Below, piece after piece: positions 20,342 through 32,300 of a stretch of DNA of 51,102 nt. How positions within the stretch are numbered: position 1 is the stretch's first letter; each line of letters opens with the position of its first letter. Origin of the DNA: Mesostigma viride (lineage: Eukaryota > Streptophyta > Mesostigmatophyceae > Mesostigmatales > Mesostigmataceae). The position numbers and the translations under genes are program-made. The stretch lies in assembly GCA_009746045.1 (NCBI GenBank), contig RPFO01000050.1, positions 838,349 through 889,450 of the forward strand, in the 5' to 3' direction. The notes beneath the pieces are model-generated. The model made no database searches. It worked only from the letters and a program-made list of their open reading frames with translations, and was not told where the DNA came from.

Positions 20342-20607
20342 TGCATGGGTGGCAATTAAACTTTTGGCTGCATGCAGCATGAGTAACCTGCACCCTGCAA
20401 CTCTAACAGCTTGCAACAGCACACAGCCTGCCTCCAAGGTCGTGACCAATCCAGCTATAAGAGCTACTCCTACACACAGATCTCGAGTGATTTATCTAGT
20501 ACCAAATCCGAAAGGCTTGCATCACTCCCCGGACAGGAGAACTTTTGCGGATGACTGTAGGTGTAAGTTGGCGATGCCATGGTAACCGGAGACGTCCGTC
20601 CTATAGT

Positions 20608-20738
20608 CAGCAAAATTGGTGCGAGAGGTCCCCAGTTCGATTCCGGTCGGATTCATTTGCAGATCGCGTTTTCCGCGTTTTCCGCGGCCCGGCACTGAAC
20701 GCAAAGGTTTTCACCTTTGCGGAGTGTCTGATCAGAAT
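20608..20738 (+). mobile_element. SINE-like element with tRNA-type B box, copy 1
   Basis: GAGAGGTCCCCAGTTCGATT contains a pol III B box (AGTTCGATTCC). It is followed by a body (GATTCATTTGCAGATCGCG, CGGCACTGAACGCAAA, TTTTCACCTT) that recurs at 36330-36450. Similarity stops at CAGAATA. This resembles a tRNA-derived SINE. The tRNA-like 5' part is diverged between copies and no clear target-site duplication was found. Confidence 0.6.
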
Positions 20739-21657
20739 AAGAGCTGCAGCGATTGGGCTTTCTCATGCTGCTTATGAAAAGGCATTTGCCTGGGTACCTT
20801 CCATTTCTAGGGTAGGGCCGGGGTATGTCCAGTCAGCCACCAACCCTTGGAGACAGCTAGGTAATCAGGGATGCAGGTTTGCCAGAGCTAGCATGAGGAG
20901 TACTCAGCGCGTGCCTCGCTTGTGATCCTCCACGCAGAGTGTGCCTTGTGGATCACATTTGGCCGCATGACTGCATGCGTATGACTTTCATGTCATTACG
21001 AACAAGAATTATGCAAGCGCCTCATGTTACAAACAAGACCCAGGGCGTCTGAGTTCAAAAGTTTGTATATCCCGTGACTCTCCCAGCGGAGGCGCGTGCA
21101 CAGTGATATTGAAATGCATCGAATGAATCTTGGTTCAGTGTAGCTGCGCTGGAATCTCACAGGCGTGGACCAACGAGCTGGCCTGCAAAGTGCATGCCTT
21201 TTGATCTGCGTGGATAAATTAATTATTGCAATGCTGCACCACGACAGGCAAGCCCAACATGTATTAATTAACGTAACTGCGTCACGTGCATGCCCTGCCT
21301 TCGCACTACTGCGCTCGATCGCGGTTTGGGTGGAACTCAAATTAATGAAGTATTGGAAGGGGGGCATTAGTTAATTAATTAAATTAAGAACATACTTCCG
21401 TGGGGAGGTTGTCTCCTTAATACTTCCGTGGGGAGGATGAATTAATTAATTAGTTAAGAACATACTGATACCGGCCTCGATCCGTGGGTCGAGGATATAT
21501 GTAACACATATCCCTGAGAAGGGGCACATGGTATTTAATACATTCTGAGATATGAAGTGAGACAACTATGCATGCCTAGACGCATGGTGATGGTAGCGAT
21601 CGCAACCTGTGCAGAGGTGGTGGGTGTAAACTGCCACCTACTCTGGTCACCACGGGT

Positions 21658-22545
21658 TCACCATTAAAATTTAATTGATTTATAACATGACTCCGTTGGG
21701 AGATCATGTAGCACGTATTCCCTTGCTGGATGGATGGAGGTGGGCGAAGCCGCGAAACCAAACTAAGCTAACTCTAAGCTAATCTAGAAAACCCTAACTG
21801 CTCTACTCAGCAAAGCGCCCCTTCCTCCTGCATGGGGGGAGGGGGCTTTCCCACAGGGGCCGGCGTGTGAGCCTGGACAATCGTCTTCCACATACCTCTT
21901 CTTGTTCTGCATATAGTCCAAGCAAGAGTGAGGGAGTGAATGCGGTGTTCGAAATTAGCTGGGACCACTAGTTCGGCCAGCAACTGCTGTGTGTAGTTCA
22001 TGGCAGGTTTACCCAGCTTTCTAGGAATGTCCTTGGGGCCAGGCCAGGTCATGCAGCCTATGCCGCCCTGGTTGGCCAAGCCACTGAGGACCGGCCAGAC
22101 CGAGGGCGGTGTGTACCTGACTGGTGCGAGCAAGATGTCCTACGAATGCTATCCTACGCTGTCTCTCGTCCGAAATGCGAGGCATACCCCGCCTGATACA
22201 AAGACTCTAATGACCTACGTGTGGAAAGCCCTACATTCAAGACCTGTCGAAGCATCCTGTAAACCGTGCCGTCCAGCCGTGCGGCCATTGTGTCCGTGAG
22301 CGTCCATGCCTCGGCGCCATACGTCGTGAGCACCGTGAGGACTAGGACCTTGAAGAGCACGTGCTTGCGGTGCTCGGCCAGGTCCTTCGAGCGCCAGTAG
22401 GAGTTGAGCGAGCGGAGCCTGGCCCAGGCCTGGCTGATGCGGATGTCCACATCGTCGGCGGTGTCCCGTCGGTGATGCACCACCATTGCCGGTGTATATC
22501 ATACCAAAACTGAGGCCTGACATGCCCAGGGTGGAAGATGATCAT
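21658..22545 (-). mobile_element. 5'-truncated non-LTR retrotransposon (LINE) remnant
   Basis: The minus-strand frame 22486-22154 encodes a stretch typical of the region after the reverse-transcriptase core of LINEs (ISQAWARLRSLNSYWRSKDL, LVLTVLTTYGAEAWTL, RLDGTVYRMLRQVLNV). A further minus-strand frame (22133-21807) looks like the C-terminal continuation (GMWKTIVQAHTP), after a frame change. The catalytic core is missing, so it is dead. It is followed by a 3' UTR (about 21806-21658) ending near TTTTAATGGT that recurs at 33046-33214. Confidence 0.75.
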
Positions 22546-23808
22546 TGATGGCTCAGCAATGGCTAGGGCATGGCGTCTCAGAGGAGGATAAGCGACGGTT
22601 CCTCTCTCGCCGTAGAAACTTGCATGACCTCCAGTCCCCTGGACGCTGCCGGATGACGACGATGACCTGACGCCCGCTCAGCAGCAGCAGCGACGCGACC
22701 TGTGGCCGGCCGGAGTACCTCCGCCACCGGCACAAGCAACTGAAGACCCCCAGAAGCTCAAGATGTTCTGGAGGGGAGGGGACCTGATCGTCAATAACCA
22801 GCTGTGGAGGCCGGCCCCCACGGGCTATCGGCTACCGACTAGCCATAGTCGTCACACCGGCCTATTGATGCCTGGGTGATGCAACCTGGACGCGCCTAGC
22901 CATCAGTCATTGCACGTACATGCCAATGCAGGCCGCCGGTAGATCGCGGTAGTCATGCATGCCCCTACTAGCCCAACCGATAGCCAACTGAATGATATCC
23001 GCCAGCCTCATAGCCATGCACTGATGTGCCTCGCCTAGCACTGGCCATGTCGGTTTGCTCACGCCGGCCAATAGTATATAGTAATGAAATGTTCAGTTCA
23101 CCGCACGGGTCATGATTCGCCGCCTCCTCTTTGCCGGCCATCATGATCATCTTGCCGGCGGCCCGCACTGACGGCCGAGACCAGGACAGATTGCAAAGGA
23201 ACGACGATTGACTCGATTAACACCGACCGAAAATCAAAGACGGTTGCTACTTACCAGCGCCGGTCGCTAGCAAACTGGTCACGTGCAGCATCGTTGTTCC
23301 GAGTTCTCGTTGCGAGGTGAATGAAGGCATGTGCATATGTTAGCATTATTTCCTGACGTTCTTTTCTGCAACCTGCCGCGCGGCGCTGGCGATGACATGA
23401 AACTTGACTCTTGAGGCGCGTCATGACTCATGATGAACAACGCAAAGAAGCGTTCTGCGCCCTGCAGGCTCCTGCAGGCTGGCTGATCCTGGCTGACACA
23501 ATCATGCATGGGCCTGGCGCGCACGCGGCGCCCAATGCCCATCTCCTTGACTGTACGGCACACTACAATTGTAACGTCAATGCCGACGTGACAATGCCCG
23601 CATCTACAAACGGCAGAATTCGCGCGATAAAAGCAAGTTCTATCTTACCGTGGCCTTCCGTGTTTACCGTGGGAAAAAGCCGTAATTCACGTCGCCATCT
23701 TCTCTTCCTGTGAAAGGGAGATAAATTAGTGATCACATTTTCGCAGCACAGGTTCAAATCGCGTAATCCGTCTTCATCACCCTGAATTTTAAAGCTTAAG
23801 GAGCAAGT

Positions 23809-26800
23809 ATGGCAACCTCCGTGTGTCAACAGTTGTGGGTGGCATCCTCCAATGTAGCTCCCATTATCCCGAGCAAGCTGCCAACAACCGCCGCAGGAGT
23901 CCCTCGCTCCCGTTGCACAAGGGCCTTCCTTCGGGGCACTCCCGTCGCATGGAGAAGGACAGCTGGCTGCAACATCGTTTCTTATACGGCAACTTCAACA
24001 CATTGCCCAGCAAGGTATGCCTGCAGTTTCCTCGCATGGCTATCACGAGAAACTTTCTATGTGTAATGGTCTCCTTGCCGAAAGGTCGACACCTTTTGGA
24101 ACCGCGTGTGCATGCCAGTTGCTGAACACGAGCTTTCGTGTTTGTGACCATGGACAACCTGATGCGCAGTGCAGGGTTTTTGCTCATTGAAGCTGGTCTG
24201 GTCACTCGTTATCAGCAATGCTCTGTCAAGGGTTTTGCTGGCTGACAGTTTGCCAGTATAAATCAGGCATGTTGAATAAGATCATCCCATAGAGTGTTGA
24301 AAATTGCATAGCAACACCCTGAGTTTACCCCTGGCTGCATGCTAGGTACGAGCGATAAATGATGGGTTTCTGACAACTCACGTCTGGTGATGCGACATTC
24401 TTACATGCGACCTGCACTCTACACAGGCCCAGGACGGTCCAGGCTACGGCTACTCCCTCCACTGAGACTCCGGTGAGCATGCTCTGCAATTTCTACCCTG
24501 GGATTCTCCCACCAGAGTCGCACGGAGGAATGAATGCACTCCTGCAGCCGAACCACTGATTGAGGCGTCCACATAGGAGATGCTCGAAACCACGAAGATG
24601 TCGTTCTGTGGTTCTCAATCAGGTGGATGCCATGCCGGTAGCAATATCTGTGTCAGCTTGGTTAGCACCTTGTAGCGTTTTCGTGTGCCTCTTTGACCCC
24701 CCCCCCTTCCTCCATTTCGACCATCCCCTTAAGATAAACTACTGTACTAGCATTGCTCCTTACCTCTGGTTCTTCGCTCTTGTTGTTAGCTTTGGTTTTT
24801 AGCGAAGGTTCTTAGTTCTTCTTAGCATAGTTCGGTTTCGCTGAGTATCCGCCCTGCATTCCTAATTTGTTTTGATCCCCCCTGCATTTCTTATTTGTCA
24901 CTATCCCCCAAGACCCCCCTGCATTCCTTATCTTTTACAATAGCCTTAATTGCATCTATCCCCCTTGCATTCCTACTCTGTTATTATTCCCGTCACACTT
25001 CCCCATTGCCCGCCCTGCTCCCACCCCTTCCCGCCTCCTCCAACATAGTCCCTTCCCCCTTCCTCTTCCCTCCCTCCCCCTTCCCTTCTGCGCTCACCTC
25101 TCGCACCCCTTCCCTTGTCTCCTCTCCCCTTCCCCATTGTTGCCCGTTTTCCCCTAACCCTCTTCCCCCCTCCTTCCTGCGCCCCCCTCCCCCCCCCCTC
25201 CTGCCTTTGTGGGCATGCCCCCCCAACTCCCCCCCCTCCCTCCTCTACCAGACGTCGGTGCAGGTGAAGGTGACCAACGACACCGACCGCTCGGCGACCA
25301 TCGTGGAGGTCTCCTTCCCCGACAAAGTGGGGGGGATGCTGCAGATGGTGCGTGGCTGATGGCCGTGGACATGGGGTGGGTAGTCGTCGAGGTGTGCTGG
25401 TCTGACCAAGTTGGGGGGATGCTCCTGGTGGTTTGCCGTGGTACGACAAGGCAAGCCATGTTTCGTTGTCATACTGAGGGAGGGAAGCTAAGGGGACGCC
25501 TCGGCATGTTGGGACCATTGTTATCTTGTCTAGCAGTATCAATTTACATTATGCTGGGACCGCAGTGGGGACATGTGGGAGCGTACATCCTATCTCTTAT
25601 CGCCTATGAAAAGAATAGGTAGAAACTACTTGACAGGTTAGCCTTTTGTGCTCGGTCACCTCCCAGCCGAGGCGCAGGACTCAATAGGTACTTAGTTCCA
25701 TGACCTCTGCCCCCCCCCCCCCGGGCCCCCCACACCCCACCCCACGACCACCAAGAACATTGATCATCACTTATGGCGCATCCTCGCCACGCCCGCTGCT
25801 CGCGCATTCGTGCTTGGCCCAGTTGCTTGTGCATTCATGTTCGGCCCAGTTGCTTGTGCATTCATGTTCGGCCCAGTTGCTTGTGCATTCATGTTCGGCC
25901 CAGTTGCTTGTGCATTCATCCACCTGCTGCTGCTCGCGCAGCCGTGCACGGCCTACTGCTGGCACCCCTCGCGTTCGTTTCCCTCGTTCCACCCAAGATG
26001 CCTTTCTGCATCCTGTACTGCTTTCTTGCTAACCATCCTTTTCCACCCCACCATCACCATCACCATCACCGGTTCTGCCCCTCATGCCCGACTGCTGGCG
26101 AGCGCCCATGCACGCCCTCGTGTGCGTGTGTGGTTTCACCATCCCTTTCCCCCCCAACCCCGAATCCGCCATTGCTGGTGCGCCCATGCCTGCGTGTGGA
26201 TGCATCCATGGCCTTCGTGCTTGTGAGTTACCCATCCCTTTTCTTGTCCACCCGCCATGCCCTACTGCTGCCCTGCTGCGCACCCGCGTATGCCCTTCCT
26301 GCTGGCAGCTGCGCGCGGTCAAGGCGCTACTCCTCAACATCATCCGCGCGTCCGTTGTCACCGTCGGCAACGTGGCCGTGGTGCGGCTGCACGTCGTCAC
26401 GCTGTACGTGTGGCTTATGGGGGAGGTGATTGATCTATTACTTTATTAATAGATGTGGCTGGGTATTTAATAGCGTTGCAGTTGCGGCTTTATGTCATCA
26501 TGCTGTTCGTATGCGGCGTTCGTGGTAGCTGATTATAGCTGATTATAGCTGCGGCTTGGTATCATTCAAATGCATGTAGTGTCCAAACGCACTCGTTCAT
26601 TTATTCACTTGCGGCCGCACGTCGACACGCTGTACGCGCACTCCTTGTTTCTAGCGGTGGACACGCACTTCCGCAAGGCTGATTCTAGCGGGCGGTCATG
26701 TATGGCTGTGGCCATGCGCATGCGCGGAGTAGCCACATGGTATGGTTGTGGTCGTGAGTGGTGGTGGCCGTGCACGGTGCTGTGTAGTAGGGACTTTGGT

Positions 26801-29286
26801 GCTTGTGATGGGTCAGGGATGATGGCGTATCACCCTATATGGGTCAGGGAAGATGGCGTATCACCCTATATGGGTCAGGGATGATGGCGTAGCACCCTAT
26901 ATGGGTCAGGGATGATGGCGTATCACCCTATATGGGTCAGGGAAGATGGCGTATCACCCTATATGGGTCAGGGATGATGGCGTAGCACCCTATATGGGTC
27001 AGGGAAGATGGCGTATCACCCTATATGGGTCAGGGATGATGGCGTAGCATCCTATATGGGCCAGGGATGATGGCGTAGCACCCTATATGGGTCAGGGATG
27101 ATGGTGTATCACCCTATATGGGTCAGGGATGATGGCGTATCAGCCTATATGGGTCAGGGATGATGGCGTATCACCCTATATGGGTCAGGGATGATGGCGT
27201 AGCACCCTGTATGGGTAAGGGATGATGGCGTATCACCCTATATGGGTCAGGGATGATGGCGTATCACCCTATATGGGTCAGGGATGATGGCGTAGCACCC
27301 TATATGGGTCAGGGATGATGGCGTATCACCCTATATGGGTCAGGGATGATGGCGTAGCACCCTATATGGGTCAGGTATGATGGCGTAGCATCCTATATGG
27401 GTCAGGGATGATGGCGTAGCACCCTAAATGGGTCAGGGATGATGGCGTAGCACCCTATATGGGTCAGGGATGATGGCGTATCACCCTATATGGGTCAGGG
27501 ATGATGGCGTATCACCCTATATGGGTCAGGGATGATGGCGTAGCACCCTAAAGTATCCCCTCGGATTTTATGATCAAAGATTTCAAAGGATTTGAACAGC
27601 GGCGGGGGCAAACAGCGGCGCCAAGAAGGTGACGCAGCCATGCTGTTGCGGAAATGACGGCGCCCTGGTCTGCACCATACTGTCATGTTTGTTTGAATGT
27701 ACTGTCACACGGCACGGGGAGGGCAAGAATTTGATGCAACAACTGATCTTTATCGACATGAGGATGCCCTGTTCCTCATCCCTGATCTTTGTCTTCACTC
27801 TGTGATCTTTGACTTCATTCCTGTGCTCCGTGTCGCTGTCACCCGGCACAGCGAGGGCAAGAAGGTGACAGATTCCGCAATCCTGTCAGCCATCACCCCC
27901 GCCATCGTGGGCGAGATGGAGGGCCAGGAAGCGATGGTGGACGCGGCGCTGGACGCCGTGGAGGCCGTGGCTGATGGGGAGGCGCGTGACCTGATGCTGG
28001 AGCGCTACAACGAGCGGCGCGACAGGGTGGGCGCAGTCACTATAAATAGAAATATTCTGCTAGTTGTATAGTATTGTATCCGACCACTCTATAGCCTCGA
28101 TAACCGTGCTATGGTCACACTAGTAACCGTGCTATGGTCAATCTAGTGTACGGTTGGAAAATTGGTGGCCTTGAATTGAAGCACAAGACATATTGGCATT
28201 TTTCAAAAAATATTGATATACTCATTTTCACTTTTCAACACAAAGGTTCGATACGAAGGAGGTGAAGTAGTCATGGTCACTGCAGCCATGGTGCCCATTG
28301 GCGTGATGGTATCACCGCGGTCACTATAGCCCATGGTCCCCATGGCCATTTTTTGCTCCGGCGGCGGTCACTATTGCATGGCCACTGCTGCCCTGGTCAC
28401 TGTATCTGCGGTTCTAGAAACGACGTGGCCGGCACCTGTTCCTTTTCACACATGTTTGCACTGTCACAGAGGCACGGTCGCTGTACGCAGCGTGATTTCT
28501 GGCATCACAGTATTATCATTTTCAAGCCTGCATTTTGAGATCCATAGTCCCATCCCCTTTCCCCACCTTTCGCTTGACTGCAGCCTTTGGCTTGTGGCCT
28601 GAGCCTCCGGCGGTGCCCCTACCCATTTTCATGCATACCTCCTCCCTTGTCACTCAAACCTGTTGCCTGGGTTTTACCATAGCATAAACCTCATGTGACC
28701 CCTCCCCCCTTTCTCCCCCCCCTTTCGCTCAATCGTGTGCTCGTCATTGCTCTCCACCTCGTGCTTGTCCATGGGCAACGGGGACAGGCATTCACCAAGA
28801 ACAAGGTGGTGACCACCGTGCGCGTGTACCCAGACGCGGCGCACCGCAACAGGTGGGCCACGTCCATCAGTGCATGAGGAGGCGGTGGGTTGGGGCATGC
28901 TGAATACAGGTGTCGCAATACGTGCACGAGGGGGTTGGTAGGGGCATGCACCAGTGTTGAGAAAGGCCGCATCAGGTGGGTACGGGCGTGGGCTAGTGTG
29001 GGGGGGTGTCCTTGTAGGCGGGTCGTGGACGAGATGGGCATGCTTGTGTGAGGAGGCGGCGTGTGTGTGTGTGGGGGGGGAGCCCTAGGTGTGATCAGTC
29101 CAGCCATGTCGCACTCCCGCTCCTCCTCCAGTCCAGCGTATGCGCGCACCCCCTGTGGTACAATGCCCAACCGTGATTGCCCCCCCGCTTTCTTCCTTCA
29201 CCCCCTCCCCCCCCTCCACAACTTGTCCCCACCCCTACCGGCATGGTGACGGTCCAGAACCTGTGCCCCCGTGTCCATTGCTCTAA

Positions 29287-29359
<73 letters not shown>

Positions 29360-32300
29360 TCTAAGGGCGATGTGACATGTGATGGCACTAGGGCTTTGCA
29401 AGGCACCCCCCTCAAGAAAGGATTGGTTTCCATGCTTGTTGAAGGGCACCCGCCTCGCCCATCGCTGTTGGCCTGGCTTCATGCTCTCCCATATGGCTTC
29501 CGTCCCCCACCTTCCACCAGCGTGATGTCCGTCCAGACGCACGACCACGTGTGCTTTGATTCGCTTCCCCAACCTGTCTAACCGCGGTTGGCCTGGCTGC
29601 ACGTCCTCCCATATCCTGGCCCTTCCCTCTCGCCCCCACCAGCGTGATGATGGTGGAGACCCCATGCAACCCTTCCTAGTGGCGGTTGGCCTGACCTCCC
29701 TCCCCCCCCTTTTCCTTGTCTCCCCACCCACCAGTGTGATGACGGTGCAGACGCGTGACCGCCCGGGCATCCTGGTGGACATCGCAAAGACGCTCACCGA
29801 CCTGGGCATCAACATCGTCAATGCCGAGGTGGAGACGGAGGTGGGTGGTTCCTTGCCGTGTTCCTACGACAGTCGTGACAGGTGATGGCACAGGTGGAGG
29901 CGGAGGTGGGTGGTTCCTTGCCGTGTGCCTACGACAGTCGTGACAGGTGATGGCACAGGTGGAGGCGGAGGTGGGTGGTTCCTTGCCGTGTTCCTACGAC
30001 AGTCGTGACAGGTGATGGCACAGGTGGAGGCGGAGGTGGGTGGTTCCTTGCCAGGCTGACAAATGCCGCTTGTTGCAGAGGAGGGCAGAGGGTGTGCGAA
30101 GGTGAGGAGGGAGCCGTTGCAATTTTCATACTGTAGCAGTAACAGGTGATGGCAGAGGGGGAGATGGAGGTGGGTTGATTGTCTGTTAGGATTGGTGAGA
30201 CCATAGAGCAGAGGGGGAGATGGAGGTGGGTGGATTGTCTGTTAGGATTGGTGAGACCATAGAGCAGAGGGGGGGATGGAGGTGGGTTGATTGTCTGTTA
30301 GGATTGGTGAGACCATAGAGCAGAGGGGGAGATGGAGGTGGGTGGATTGTCTGTTAGGATTGGTGAGACCATAGAGCAGAGGGGGAGATGAAGGTGGGTG
30401 GATTGTCTGTTAGGATTGGTGAGACCATAGAGCAGAGGGGGAGATGAAGGTGGGTGGATTGTCTGTTAGGATTGGTGAGACCATAGAGCAGAGGGGGAGA
30501 TGGAGGTGGGTGGATTGTCTGTTAGGATTGGTGAGACCATAGAGCAGAGGGGGAGATGGAGGTGGGTTGATTGTCTGTTAGGATTGGTGAGACCATAGAG
30601 CAGAGGGGGGGGTGGAGGTGATTGGATTGTCTGTTAGGATTGGTGAGACCATAGAGCAGAGGGGGAGATGGAGGTGGGTGGATTGTCTGTTAGGATTGGT
30701 GAGACCATAGAGCAGAGGGGGAGATGGAGGTGGGTGGATTGTCTGTTAGGATTGGTGAGACCATAGAGCAGAGGGGGAGATGGAGGTGGGTGGATTGTCT
30801 GTTAGGATTGGTGAGACCATAGAGCAGAGGGGGAGATGGAGGTGGGTGGATTGTCTGTTAGGATTGGTGAGACCATAGAGCAGAGGGGGAGATGGAGGTG
30901 GGTTGATTGTCTGTTAGGATTGGTGAGACCATAGAGCAGAGGGGGAGATGGAGGTGGGTGGATTGTCTGTTAGGATTGGTGAGACCATAGAGCAGAGGGG
31001 GAGATGGAGGTGGGTGGATTGTCTGTTAGGATTGGTGAGACCATAGAGCAGAGGGGGAGATGGAGGTGGGTGGATTGTCTGTTAGGATTGGTGAGACCAT
31101 AGAGCAGAGGGGGAGATGGAGGTGGGTGGATTGTCTGTTAGGATTGGTGAGACCATAGAGCAGAGGGGGAGATGGAGGTGGGTGGATTGTCTGTTAGGAT
31201 TGGTGAGACCATAGAGCAGAGGGGGAGATGGAGGTGGGTGGATTGTCTGTTAGGATTGGTGAGACCATAGAGCAGAGGGGGAGATGGAGGTGGGTGGATT
31301 GTCTGTTAGGATTGGTGAGACCATAGAGCAGAGGGGGAGATGGAGGTGGGTTGATTGTCTGTTAGGATTGGTGAGACCATAGAGCAGAGGGGGAGATGGA
31401 GGTGGGTTGATTGTCTGTTAGGATTGGTGAGACCATAGAGCGGAGGGGGGGATGGAGGTGAGCTAATGTTTTGCTGGGGTCGATGGGGGTAGAGGTTGAG
31501 ACGGAGGTGAGTCTACCGGAATCTTATTGTCGGAGGTGAGGAGGGAGTTATTGCAATGGTCATACTATAGTAAAAGATTATGGCAGAGGTGGAGGTGGAG
31601 GTGGGCCGATGCCCCGCGTTGGTTGATGGGGGCAGAGGTGGAAACAGAGGTGGGTCGGGTGCATGGTCATAAAAGGGTGGTACTCATGATTGGCTATTGG
31701 GACTTGGTTTCATGCATTTGTGTAATCTGGGCAGCATGCGTGGGCAGCCCTAGGTCAGCGTCAACCGACCCCTGCTTAGCCTTTTGGATTGCTCAAGCTC
31801 GCATAACTCTCTGGCGCGTTTCACACAAGCTCGACTGCCATCCCGCTCGTGCGGTTGATGGCGACCAAGCAAGGGTGATGGCAAGCTTGCAGGTGCATTT
31901 ATGCCCCCCATGTGATGGATCAAACAGCCAGTACAGGCCTGTACATGTATCCTGCTAATCTGCCAACACATCATGGCTACTAATACAGGGTGATTTCTTG
32001 CACTATATAGCAGGGATGTAAACTGTTCCGGCAGCATTACTTTCTGTATGCGCACCTTGCTCATTTCTATGTCGTTGTTCACCCTGCCTGCCACCTGGCG
32101 ATGGATGGCCATGCACTCTGGCCGCGCCCATGGATGTGCCAACGGTCTGGTCTGGCAGGACTTCATGGTGCGCAACATTTTTTTCCTCTCGCAAGGCGGC
32201 AAGCCGCTCAGCCATCAGATGGAGACGGTGAGTGAAAGTAGCCAACATCTCAAGTAGCAAAGATCCAGGATTTGCGTGACTGACCGCTCCGTGGTGCCTT

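Larger units (their letters stand above)
20278..23808. other. Intergenic region between COQ5 and the ACT-domain gene
   Basis: About 3.5 kb without a convincing gene. It holds dispersed-repeat copy 2 (20285-20341), a SINE-like element (20608-20738), a TTAATTAATTAA-rich patch with the duplicated phrase CATACTTCCGTGGGGAGG (21368-21470) and a LINE remnant (21658-22545). In 22546-23808, upstream of the next start codon, I see only short unconserved frames. Confidence 0.6.
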
